Under the pieces are notes generated by a model, which saw nothing but the letters and a program-made list of their open reading frames with translations, was not told the origin of the DNA and did not search any database. From JANWYQ01 sp034432445 (GTDB lineage Bacteria; Chloroflexota; Anaerolineae; JAAEKA01): 40,092 bases of DNA. The stretch lies in contig DAOUBX010000226.1 in the NCBI GenBank assembly GCA_034432445.1, positions 1 through 40,092 of the forward strand, read 5' to 3'. Made by a program: the position numbers and the translations under genes. This document shows positions 25,474-33,103 of the stretch, in pieces. How positions within the stretch are numbered: position 1 is the first letter of the stretch; each line of letters begins with the position of its first letter.

Positions 25474-26619
25474 TCACGCTGACCCCACCACCGACGCGCC
25501 GGCGCAGGCCGTGGTGACGTACAGCGCCGGGACCAGGTTGGCGCGGGCTTGATAGCGGGCGGCGACGTTGGCGGCGAAAGCGTCGGCCAGGTTGGCGTCG
25601 ACCAGGGCCACGGCGCAGCCGGCGAAGCCGCCCCCGGTCATGCGCGCGCCGAAGCAGCCGGGCTCCTCCTGGGCGCATTCGACCATGATGTTCAGCGCGG
25701 GGCCGGAGATCTCGAAGTCGTCGCGCATGCTGACGTGGCTGGCGTCCATTAGCCGGCCCAGCTCGACGGCGTCGCCGGCCTGCATGGCTGCGGCCGCAGC
25801 CAGCGTGCGCGCGTTCTCGCTGATCACATGGCGGGCGCGGCGATAGATCACCTCGTCCAACCCGCCGCCCTCGGCCTCCAAGCGTTCCATGCTCACATCG
25901 CGCAGCGCGGGCACGCCGAAGTAGCGCGCGGCGGCCTCGCATTGGGCGCGACGCTCGTTGTAGGCCGAGTCGACCAGGCCGCGGCGGGTGGCCGTGTCCA
26001 GAATGACCACCACGGTGCCGGCCGGCAGAGGCACCGAGGTCGTCGCCAGGCTGCGGCAGTCGATCAGCAGGGCGTGATCGACCTCGCCCGCGGCCGAGAT
26101 CATCTGGTCCATGATGCCGCAGTTCATGCCCACCCACTGGTTTTCGGCCTTCTGGCCCAGCCTGGCCATGAGCGGCGGGTCCCAGGGAAAGCCGGACACG
26201 ACCTGAAAGGCGCGCGCGGTGGCCAGCTCGATGGCGGCCGAGGAGGAGAGACCGGCCCCGCGCGGCACGTCGCCGCTGACCACTCCGTCCCAGCCGCTCA
26301 GGACATATCCCGCCTCGCTGAGCGCCCAGGCGACGCCTTTGAGGTACTCCACCCAGCTGGGTCGCTCACGGGTCAACTGGTCCAGGTCGAAAACCGCTGC
26401 ACGGTCAAGGTCAACCGAATAGACATGGACGTGGCGATCCGGCCGCGGCCGCAGCGCAATCCAGACTGCGCGGTCGATGGCCATGGGCAGCACGAAGCCG
26501 TCGTTGTAGTCGGTGTGTTCGCCGATCAAGTTGACGCGCCCGGGCGCGCGCACGACGAAGGTCGGCGGCCGGCCGAAGCGGTCCTGGAAGGCCTGGGTAA
26601 TGTGGGCTTGTAGGGACAT
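25474..26619 (-). CDS. galK: Galactokinase
   Basis: 381 residues, GHMP kinase that phosphorylates galactose at C1, first step of the Leloir pathway. GRVNLIGEHTDYNDGFVLP is the galactokinase signature near residue 27. GDVPRGAGLSSSAAIELA (about residue 115) is the ATP-binding GHMP motif, and MTGGGFAGCAVAL is near the end. Asp in MNCGIMDQ is the expected catalytic base. The ATG at 26619 has AGGAG five bases upstream. An upstream Ser/Pro-rich extension in the same frame is coded by a repeat array and is not part of the protein. Last gene of the alpha-galactoside operon. Confidence 0.97.
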   Translation of the reverse strand: MSLQAHITQAFQDRFGRPPTFVVRAPGRVNLIGEHTDYNDGFVLPMAIDRAVWIALRPRPDRHVHVYSVDLDRAAVFDLDQLTRERPSWVEYLKGVAWALSEAGYVLSGWDGVVSGDVPRGAGLSSSAAIELATARAFQVVSGFPWDPPLMARLGQKAENQWVGMNCGIMDQMISAAGEVDHALLIDCRSLATTSVPLPAGTVVVILDTATRRGLVDSAYNERRAQCEAAARYFGVPALRDVSMERLEAEGGGLDEVIYRRARHVISENARTLAAAAAMQAGDAVELGRLMDASHVSMRDDFEISGPALNIMVECAQEEPGCFGARMTGGGFAGCAVALVDANLADAFAANVAARYQARANLVPALYVTTACAGASVVGSA

Positions 26620-26630
26620 CGTTGCTCCTG

Positions 26631-26841
26631 TGGGACTGGGGGAGCTGGGGGAGCTGGGGGAGCTGGAGGAACTAGGGGTGCTGGGGGAACTGGGGGAGCT
26701 AGGGGAACTGGGGGAACTGGGGAAAGCTTGCTTTGCGCCCGCTGAGTTCCGCAAGTTTCTGTGAGTTCCCGTGAGTTCCTGTGAGTTCCTGTAAGTTCCT
26801 ATGAGTTCCCCCTCAAGTTCCTCTCATCTCCTCAAGTTCCC
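26631..26841. repeat. Inverted tandem arrays between galK and galE
   Basis: The left block (26631-26725) is ten or so 9-bp units such as GGGAGCTGG and GGGAACTGG. The right block (26743-26841) is 10-bp units such as GTGAGTTCCT. Their cores (GGAACT and AGTTCC) are complementary, so the transcript can fold into a long hairpin. The right block reaches into the last codons of galE and includes its TGA stop. The same core occurs in the in-frame palindrome of the hydroxylase FAD subunit. Confidence 0.8.
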
Positions 26842-27816
26842 ATCTCCATATCCATGCGGATGCGTCTGGTGCCAGCGCCAGGCGCTCTCGATGATGGCGC
26901 GCAGGTCGGGGAAGCGCGGCTGCCAGCCGAGCTCACGGCGAATGGCGTCGCTGCTGGCGACGAGCACCGCCGGATCGCCAGGCCGCCTTGGGCCGATTTC
27001 GGCGGGGATGGGGTGGCCGGTGATCTGGCGTGCGGTCTCGATAACTTCTTTGACGGTGAAGCCTTGGCCGTTGCCCAGGTTGTAGCGGCGGCTGCCGCGG
27101 TCTAGGGCGTGCAGGGCCAGGATGTGCGCCTGGGCCAGGTCGAGCACGTGGATGTAATCGCGCACGCAGGTGCCATCGCGCGTTGGGTAATCGTCGCCAA
27201 AGATCATCACCTTCTCCCGTTGCCCCAACGCCACCTGCAGCACGATGGGGATCAGGTGCAGCTCGGGATGATGGTCCTCGCCGCGCTCCTGCGACGCGCC
27301 GGCGGCGTTGAAGTAGCGCAGCGCCGCGTAGCGCAGGCCGTAGACGCGGTCCAGCCAGTGCAGGATGCGCTCCAAGATGAACTTGGACTCGCCGTAGGGG
27401 CTCCCCGGCACGATGCGCTCGGTTTCGGCAATGGGCATATGCTCCGGCTCGTCGAAGAGGTTGGCGGTGGAGGAGAGGATGAAGCGTCGCACGCCGTGCT
27501 CGACCGCGCTGCGCAAGAGGTTGAGGCCGTTGGTGACGTTGTCGCCGAGATAGAGGAACGGCTGTTGCATCGACTCGCCGACCAGGGTGTGCGAGGCGAA
27601 GTGCATGATGCCGTCGGGCCGGTGTTCAGCCATCACAGCGTCGATGGCAGCCCGATCTGCCAGGTCGCCCTGGACGAACACGGCGTCAGGATGAACCGCG
27701 GCGCGGTGGCCCTGATAGAGGTTGTCGAACACGACGACCGACTCGCCAGCCGCCACCAATTGCTCGACGACGATGCTGCCGATGTAGCCGGCGCCGCCGG
27801 TGACGAGGATCTTCAT
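26824..27816 (-). CDS. galE: UDP-glucose 4-epimerase
   Basis: 330 residues, short-chain dehydrogenase that interconverts UDP-galactose and UDP-glucose with bound NAD. GGAGYIGS at residues 7-14 binds NAD. The catalytic Ser/Thr lies in SSTANLF and the Tyr-Lys pair in YGESK. RYFNAAGA and the C-terminal GWQPRF match the family. Start at 27816 has AAGGA seven bases upstream. The last five codons and the stop are in a repeat array, so the C-terminal Gly-Asn-Leu-Arg-Arg may not be ancestral. Lies between galT and galK in the operon. Confidence 0.97.
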   Translation of the reverse strand: MKILVTGGAGYIGSIVVEQLVAAGESVVVFDNLYQGHRAAVHPDAVFVQGDLADRAAIDAVMAEHRPDGIMHFASHTLVGESMQQPFLYLGDNVTNGLNLLRSAVEHGVRRFILSSTANLFDEPEHMPIAETERIVPGSPYGESKFILERILHWLDRVYGLRYAALRYFNAAGASQERGEDHHPELHLIPIVLQVALGQREKVMIFGDDYPTRDGTCVRDYIHVLDLAQAHILALHALDRGSRRYNLGNGQGFTVKEVIETARQITGHPIPAEIGPRRPGDPAVLVASSDAIRRELGWQPRFPDLRAIIESAWRWHQTHPHGYGDGNLRR

Positions 27817-27846
27817 GGGAGTTCCTTGAATGGTAGATGGGTGGTT

Positions 27847-27965
27847 GGTAGATTGGTACATTGGTCATACGCCGGCGGCAGGGGTCAACTTGCGCTCATG
27901 GCCAGATGCAACCGAGACCCCGCAACCTGACCCGCCGCAGCGGCGTACCAGTGTACCAATCTACC
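27847..27965. repeat. Inverted GGTAGATT repeat between galE and galT
   Basis: GGTAGATTGGTACATTGGT (27847-27865) pairs with 27947-27965, 18 of 19 bases, and the match extends inward to ACGCCG. The 80-base interior is unique. The right arm contains the TAG stop of galT, and its 8-bp unit GGTAGATT is the same as that at the melA and GH36 junctions. Confidence 0.75.
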
Positions 27966-29106
27966 TGGACTTGTAATGGACTTCCGACACCTGCCGCAGT
28001 CTACTCGCAGCCTGTTCGGCGGTCAAATCGCGCTGCGGCTCGCCCAGCATCTCGTAGCCGACCATGAACTTCTTGACCGTGGCCGAGCGCAGCAGGGGCG
28101 GGTAAAAGTGGGCGTGGAGCTGCCAGTGGGCCCAGTCAGACCCTTGGGGTTTCGATTGTGTGTCTGCCAGGTCGTCGGCCGGCGAAACCCCAAGGGTCTC
28201 GGAAGGCCCTGTCGGCGCGCCGTGCCAGCCCATGGAGTAGGGGAAGGAGGTTTCGAACAGGTTGTCGTAGCGGGTCAGCAGACGCTTGAGGATGTCGGCC
28301 AGGGCATCACGCTCGTCGTTGGCCAGGTCGGGCAGGCGCAGCACGTGGCGCCGCGGCAGCAGCAGGGTCTCGAAGGGCCACAGCGCCCAGTAGGGCACGA
28401 CGACCAGCCAGTGATCGTTCTGGACGACGAGGCGCGGGGAAAGATGCCAACTTTCCGAAAAGTCGGCATCTTTGGCGGCGGCCTGCCCCAGCTCCAACGC
28501 CGCGTAGTCCAGCAACAGCGGCCGGCCGTGCTGCGCAAAATAGGCGCGCTGCTGGCGGTCCTCCTTGGCGGGCTCGTGGGGCAGGGCGCTGCCGGCCCAG
28601 ATCTGGCCATGGGGGTGTGGGTTGGAGCAGCCCATGATCGCGCCCTTGTTCTCGAAGACCTGCACCCAGCGGTAACGCCGGCCCAGTTCGGTCGTCTGCT
28701 CCGCCCAGACGTCGACCACGTGGCGGATGTCCTCGACCGGCATCTCCGGCAGCGTGAGGTCGTGGCGGGGTGAGAAGCAGATCACGCGGCACTCGCCCTG
28801 CTCGCTCTCGCTCTGCATCAGCGGATGGCCGCCGGCCGGCGCAGGCGGCGTGTCGGGCAGCAGAGCCGAGAAGTCGTTGGTGAAGACGAAGGTGCTGGTG
28901 TAGTCGGGATTGCGGTTGCCGCCGGCCCGCTCGTTGCGCGGGCAGAGGTAGCAGGTGGGGTCGTAGGCCGGCCGCGTCTCCTGCGGCGGCCGCTCCACCT
29001 GCCCCTGCCACGGCCGCTTGGTGCGGTGCGGCGACACCAGCACCCAGTCGCCCGTCAGCGCGTTGTAGCGACGATGGGGATGTTCCGTAGGATCGAATGC
29101 GTTCAT
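27961..29106 (-). CDS. galT: Galactose-1-phosphate uridylyltransferase
   Basis: 381 residues. Transfers UMP from UDP-glucose to galactose-1-phosphate. The catalytic histidine is in NPHPHGQ (about residue 163). The zinc-site CYLCPRN near residue 52 and the LPRRHVLRLPDL segment are intact. Two stretches do not belong to the family: residues ~212-223 and ~303-323. Both are coded by palindromes (28440-28473 and 28138-28199) and both lie in positions expected to be surface loops. Reading frame is kept. The stop codon and last codons come from a GGTAGATT repeat. Start ATG is directly preceded by a repeat unit and lacks a clear Shine-Dalgarno. Confidence 0.95.
   Translation of the reverse strand: MNAFDPTEHPHRRYNALTGDWVLVSPHRTKRPWQGQVERPPQETRPAYDPTCYLCPRNERAGGNRNPDYTSTFVFTNDFSALLPDTPPAPAGGHPLMQSESEQGECRVICFSPRHDLTLPEMPVEDIRHVVDVWAEQTTELGRRYRWVQVFENKGAIMGCSNPHPHGQIWAGSALPHEPAKEDRQQRAYFAQHGRPLLLDYAALELGQAAAKDADFSESWHLSPRLVVQNDHWLVVVPYWALWPFETLLLPRRHVLRLPDLANDERDALADILKRLLTRYDNLFETSFPYSMGWHGAPTGPSETLGVSPADDLADTQSKPQGSDWAHWQLHAHFYPPLLRSATVKKFMVGYEMLGEPQRDLTAEQAASRLRQVSEVHYKSR
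28138..28199. repeat. In-frame palindrome in galT (C-terminal half)
   Basis: AGACCCTTGGGGTTTCG (28138-28154) and its exact complement (28183-28199), separated by 28 bases. It inserts about 20 residues between GWHGAP and the HWQLHAHFYPP segment, where GalT proteins normally have a short turn. Confidence 0.85.
28440..28473. repeat. In-frame palindrome in galT (middle)
   Basis: 15-bp arms with one mismatch around CCGA: AAAGATGCCAACTTT (28440-28454) and its partner (28459-28473). Its core CCAACTTT..AAAG is shared with the palindromes behind the permease and binding-protein genes. Confidence 0.8.
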
Positions 29107-29212
29107 GGTTCACCAACCTACCAATCTACCAATCTACCTTGTCTACTTGCCTACTTGTCTACTTGCCTACTTGCCTACTTGCCCACTTGTCTACTTGCCT
29201 ACTTGTCTACCA
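29107..29212. repeat. 8-bp tandem arrays filling the GH36-galT gap
   Basis: Read on the coding strand, about nine units of GTAGACAA/GTAGGCAA are followed by three units of GGTAGATT and then GGTGAACC directly before the galT ATG. The first unit codes the last residues of the alpha-galactosidase (Val-Asp-Lys) and the next supplies its TAG stop. No unique sequence is left in the gap. Confidence 0.85.
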
Positions 29213-31424
29213 CCACCAAATACAACGTCCGGCTCCAGCCCACACCCTTGCCCGCATCGCCCAGGATGCCCTGCGTCATCAGCTCGAAGCCGCTGGCGCG
29301 GTAGACCTCTTGGCCGCAGTAATCCGTGGCGGTGTAGGTGGCTGACGGCAGAAGCCCGCGCAACGGCGCAGGCGGCCGAAAGAACCCGATCTGGTGGTCC
29401 TGGACGGCGACTGAGTAAACGGCTTCGCGCCGGTCGCTTGAGACGTACAGCACCACCGACGCGCCGGCTTCCTCCAGCTGCTGCAAGCGATAAAGGTCGC
29501 CCTGCTGGACGACCGCACGGATGCGCTTGTAGAAGGCGATGTGGCGGGCGTACTCGTCCAGTTCGGCCTGGCTCAGCCGGTTGAGGTTGGCGCCGATGCC
29601 CAGCGCGCCGCGCATAGCCACGTCGAAGCGCAGGCTCAGCGGGCTGCTGCGGCCGGTCTGGTGGTTGGGCACGTCTGTCACCCACGCCATCATGGCCGCG
29701 GCCGGATAGGCCAGGCTGCACCCCTCCTGGATGCGGATGCGGTCGAAGGCGTCAGTGTTGTCGCTGGTCCAGAACTGGTCGGTGCGGGCGAGGATGCCCA
29801 GGTCGATGCGGCCGCCGCCGCCGGAGCAGCTTTCGATGGAGAGATGCGGATGCGCGCGGCGCAACCGGTCCATGATGCCATACACGCCCTCGGTGTGCCG
29901 GCGCCAGATGGCCTTGCCGGCCGTGGAGCCGGGCTCCGAGGCGTTGCGGTTCATGTCCCACTTGAAAAAGTCGATGGCGTATTGCGTCACCAGGCGATCC
30001 AGCGCGGCGTAGATGGTCTCGACTACCTCCGGCCGGCCGAAGTCGAGGATCAGTTGGTCGCGGACCTGGGTGCGCGGCCGGCCGGGGAAGTGCAGCACCC
30101 AATCGGGATGTTGGCGGTAGAGGTCGGAGTCGGGGTTGACCATCTCCGGCTCCACCCACAGGCCAAAGCGCATACCCAGCCGGTGCACTTCCTCGATCAG
30201 CGGATCCAGCCCTTTCGGGAAGACCTCGGGGCTGACCACCCAATCGCCCAGGCCGGCGTTGTCGCTGCGCCGGCCGCCGAACCAGCCGTCGTCCACACAA
30301 AACATCTCCACGCCGATGGCCGCGGCCTTGCGGGCCAGCTCGTCTTGGCCCGCAAAGCTGAGATCGAAGTAGGTCGCCTCCCAACTGTTGTAGAGGATCG
30401 GCCGCTCCTCGGCCCAGCCCGGCGCGCGCGGCAGCACGCGGCGGCGGGTGAAGGCGTGCAGCCGCCGGCTCGCGCCGCCCCAGCCGTCGGAACAGACGCC
30501 GCAGACCCAGGCCGGCGTCACGTGGCGCTGGCCCGGTTCCAGGTCGAGCGCGAAATCGACGGGGTTGTAGCCGCCGTGGATGCGCACGGCGCCGGTGGGC
30601 AGGTGGTCAACGCTGATGCGCCAACTGCCGCTGTAGGCCAGCGCGCCGAAATAGACGACGCCCCCTTCCTCCCAGGCCTGGCCGGGCCGGTTGGCCAGAA
30701 AGAAGGGGTTGGCGGCATGGCCGGTCTGCACGCCGCGGTGCTCGACCACTGTGATCCCCGTGGGCAGGTGCTGGCGTTGGGTGGTGAACTCCCTCGCCCA
30801 CCCGCCGTGGACCGAGGTCAGCTCCGTCGCGCCGTTGGGCAGATGCAGGACGCCGAAAGCGAGCGTCTCGATGCTAACCGTGTCGTGGCCGGTGTTCTCC
30901 AGCTCGCACCAGCGCTCCAGAATATCGAACTCGGGCGTCAGCCGGTAGCACAAGGTGACGGTGAAAGGCTGGACGGGATCGGCCAGATGCACCCGCAGAG
31001 TCGCGCGCTGGGTCGTGTCGCTGGTGGGCAGGCCGTGCGTGGGCGCCAGGCCCGGCTGGGCGTCCGTGACGATGTCATGGCCGACGTAGCGCAGGCGGAC
31101 GTCGCGAATCGGCAGGTGCAACGCCTCGTGGGCCGCCGGCGCGCCGGGCAGCGAGGCAAAGCTGGCCTTGAGCGACACCTCGTGGTACGTGATGTCGCCG
31201 AAGGTGAGGAACTCATCGCGGCGGGTCTGGCGCTCGAAGCTGGCCACGGAGTCCGAGACCTCATAGCCGTGGCGGCCGTCGATCACGTCGTCATCGGCCG
31301 CATCGGCCGGCCGCGGCGCCCAGGCCAGATGCACCAGCCGGCCCTCGTCGTCCACTTGAAAGGCGTAGACGCTGGCAGCCAGGATTAGGTTGAAAGTTTT
31401 CGTGGTGGGATTGAAGTGGATCAT
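29199..31424 (-). CDS. Alpha-galactosidase, GH36
   Basis: 741 residues. Hydrolyses terminal alpha-1,6-galactose from melibiose, raffinose and related sugars. The N-terminal beta-sandwich runs to about residue 310. The barrel contains YNSWEATYFDLSF, VDDGWFGGR, the nucleophile Asp in FFKWDMNR and the acid/base Asp in WTSDNTDAFDR. ESCSGGGGRIDLG is also typical of GH36. No signal peptide, so it acts in the cytoplasm on imported sugar. ATG at 31424 fits the family start (MIHFNP); GTG at 31460 is an alternative. The C-terminal residues and stop are in a repeat array. Confidence 0.95.
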   Translation of the reverse strand: MIHFNPTTKTFNLILAASVYAFQVDDEGRLVHLAWAPRPADAADDDVIDGRHGYEVSDSVASFERQTRRDEFLTFGDITYHEVSLKASFASLPGAPAAHEALHLPIRDVRLRYVGHDIVTDAQPGLAPTHGLPTSDTTQRATLRVHLADPVQPFTVTLCYRLTPEFDILERWCELENTGHDTVSIETLAFGVLHLPNGATELTSVHGGWAREFTTQRQHLPTGITVVEHRGVQTGHAANPFFLANRPGQAWEEGGVVYFGALAYSGSWRISVDHLPTGAVRIHGGYNPVDFALDLEPGQRHVTPAWVCGVCSDGWGGASRRLHAFTRRRVLPRAPGWAEERPILYNSWEATYFDLSFAGQDELARKAAAIGVEMFCVDDGWFGGRRSDNAGLGDWVVSPEVFPKGLDPLIEEVHRLGMRFGLWVEPEMVNPDSDLYRQHPDWVLHFPGRPRTQVRDQLILDFGRPEVVETIYAALDRLVTQYAIDFFKWDMNRNASEPGSTAGKAIWRRHTEGVYGIMDRLRRAHPHLSIESCSGGGGRIDLGILARTDQFWTSDNTDAFDRIRIQEGCSLAYPAAAMMAWVTDVPNHQTGRSSPLSLRFDVAMRGALGIGANLNRLSQAELDEYARHIAFYKRIRAVVQQGDLYRLQQLEEAGASVVLYVSSDRREAVYSVAVQDHQIGFFRPPAPLRGLLPSATYTATDYCGQEVYRASGFELMTQGILGDAGKGVGWSRTLYLVVVDK

Positions 31425-31479
31425 CGCAAGATGGCGCAAGACTGGCCACAACAGGCGCACGCCCCGTCACAACGGGCGA

Positions 31480-31511
31480 ACCCAACCAATCTACCAATCT
31501 ACCAGTTTACC
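31480..31511. repeat. GGTAGATT array at the melA stop
   Basis: Coding strand: GGTAAACT, GGTAGATT, GGTAGATT, GGTTGGGT, four 8-bp units. The first contains the TAA stop of melA. Confidence 0.75.
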
Positions 31512-32898
31512 TGTACTCCGGCAACCAATCGCCATGCGCCTCAATCAGCTCATCCACCAGCGCGACGATCTGGTCCAAGTCCAGCTCGGCCGCGGTGTGG
31601 GGGTCGAGCATGGCGGCGTGGTAGATGTGCTCGCGCTTGCCGGTCAGCGCGGCCTCGACGGTCAGCGCCTGGACGTTGATGTTGGTCTGCATCAGCGCGG
31701 CGAGCTGGGGCGGCAAGGCGCCGATGCGTGTCGGCTGGATGCCGTTTCGGTCCACCAGGCAGGGCACCTCCACGCAGCAGCCGGCCGGCAGGTTGTCGAT
31801 CAGGCCCTGGTTGGGCACGTTGCCGTAGATCACCCGCGGCTGGCCGGTCTCCATGCTGTGGACGATCTGCGCGCCGTACTCGTGGGAGCGCTGGAAGGCG
31901 TCGAAGTTGGTGGCCAGGTTGACGGCCCAGGCCACGTCGTTGTCGGTGGCGCCGGCCGCGCGCAGCTTGGCCTCCAGCGCCGCCGGGTCGACCGAGAAGC
32001 CGGAGCCGGCCTCGAAGGCGTCTCGGGCGACCTCCCAGCCGGCCAGTTGCACCTCGCAGCGGCGGATGTACTCGTCCAGCGGGATGTTGAAGCGCTCGAT
32101 GAGGTCGGGGCGGTCGCGCTTGATGAACCAGGGCACGTACTCGCTGAAGTGCTCGCTGGACTCGGTGACGAAATAGCCGAAGCGGCGCAGCACCTCGTAG
32201 CGCACTTTGTTCCACGCCGGCTCGCGGCCTTCGGCCGCCACCTGGTGGATCAATGGGTAGAGGTCCTGGCCGTTGCGTTCGAAGCGCAGGTAGAAAGCCA
32301 TGTGGTTGATGCCCGCGCACAGGTAGTTGATCTCGTCGATGGGTACGCCGATGTCGTCGGCCAGTTGGTGGGCCGTGCCCTGGACGCTGTGGCACAGGCC
32401 CACGGCCTGGATGCTGCTGGCCCGGCTGATGGCCCAGGTGTTGATGGCCATGGGGTTGACGTATTGCAGCAGCGTGGCGTCCGGGCACAGCTCCTCCATC
32501 TCACGGCACATGGCGAGGAACACCGGGATGGTGCGCAGGCCACGCATGATGCCGCCGATGCCCAGCGTGTCGGCGATGGTCTGGCGCAGGCCGTATTTCT
32601 TAGGAATCTCGAAGTCGATCACCGTTCCGGGCCGGTAGCCGCCGATCTGGAACATGGAGATGGCGTAATCCGCGCCGGCCAGCGCGGCGCGGCGGTCCAG
32701 GGTGGCCTCGATGGTGGGGTGGGCGCCCAGGCCGGCCGCCAGCCGTTCGGCCGCCACTTGGGTGGTGCGCAGCCGGTCGGGGTCGATGTCGTGCAGGCTG
32801 ATGGTGGCGTCGGCCAGCTCAGGGAAGCTCAGGATGTCGCCGATCAAGTTGCGGGCAAAGACCGTGCTGCCCGCGCCGATGAAAGTGATTTTGGGCAT
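31507..32898 (-). CDS. melA: Alpha-galactosidase, GH4 (NAD and metal dependent)
   Basis: 463 residues. GH4 enzymes hydrolyse glycosides by oxidation and elimination, using NAD and a divalent metal. The NAD fold is at the start (ITFIGAGSTVFARNLIGDIL). The metal cysteine is in GLCHSVQGT and the metal histidine in CAGINHMAF. YVNPMAINTWA and FGYFVTESSEHFSEY are typical of the MelA branch. The ATG at 32898 begins exactly at the NAD fold; the frame extends upstream but runs into hairpin sequence. A second alpha-galactosidase of unrelated mechanism follows in the same operon. Confidence 0.95.
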   Translation of the reverse strand: MPKITFIGAGSTVFARNLIGDILSFPELADATISLHDIDPDRLRTTQVAAERLAAGLGAHPTIEATLDRRAALAGADYAISMFQIGGYRPGTVIDFEIPKKYGLRQTIADTLGIGGIMRGLRTIPVFLAMCREMEELCPDATLLQYVNPMAINTWAISRASSIQAVGLCHSVQGTAHQLADDIGVPIDEINYLCAGINHMAFYLRFERNGQDLYPLIHQVAAEGREPAWNKVRYEVLRRFGYFVTESSEHFSEYVPWFIKRDRPDLIERFNIPLDEYIRRCEVQLAGWEVARDAFEAGSGFSVDPAALEAKLRAAGATDNDVAWAVNLATNFDAFQRSHEYGAQIVHSMETGQPRVIYGNVPNQGLIDNLPAGCCVEVPCLVDRNGIQPTRIGALPPQLAALMQTNINVQALTVEAALTGKREHIYHAAMLDPHTAAELDLDQIVALVDELIEAHGDWLPEYR

Positions 32899-32995
32899 AT
32901 CGAAATCTGCTCTCTCAAAGAGTTTCTGTTGCGCTTGTGATTTTATCCGCCCACGGTCAAACATGCCAAAGACGACGTGCAACAGCGACGCGGTA

Positions 32996-33030
32996 GCTGC
33001 CCGACCGCTCCGGTATGACGGTCGGGCAGC
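32996..33030. repeat. Hairpin in the binding protein-melA gap
   Basis: GCTGCCCGACCG (32996-33007) pairs perfectly with 33019-33030 around an 11-base loop. No T run follows. Together with the palindrome at 33058-33094 it may shield the upstream mRNA and lower expression of the enzymes relative to the binding protein. Confidence 0.6.
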
Positions 33031-33057
33031 ACACCAAGGAGGAGAACCCTTGCTGCT

Positions 33058-33094
33058 CACAGTTGCCAACTTTTCGGAAAGGTTGACAACTGTG
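33058..33094. repeat. Palindrome after the sugar-binding protein gene
   Basis: 37-bp near-perfect palindrome with outer CACAGTTG arms and centre TTTTCGGAAA, ten bases beyond the stop. Its core GCCAACTTTTCGGAAA is identical to that at 34644-34681. Confidence 0.75.
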
Positions 33095-33103
33095 CCACAG
33101 CGA

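Noticed and set aside
26620..26754. 45-residue Ser/Pro-rich N-terminal extension of GalK
   Set aside because: It is only the translation of the 9-bp array. A good ribosome site and the family start lie at 26619.
29107..29212. CRISPR-like array because of regular short repeats
   Set aside because: Units are contiguous 8-mers without spacers, and no cas gene is nearby.
29541..32940. Two long plus-strand frames (615 and 516 residues) over GH36 and melA
   Set aside because: Both are antisense to enzymes with intact catalytic motifs and show only GC-driven composition.
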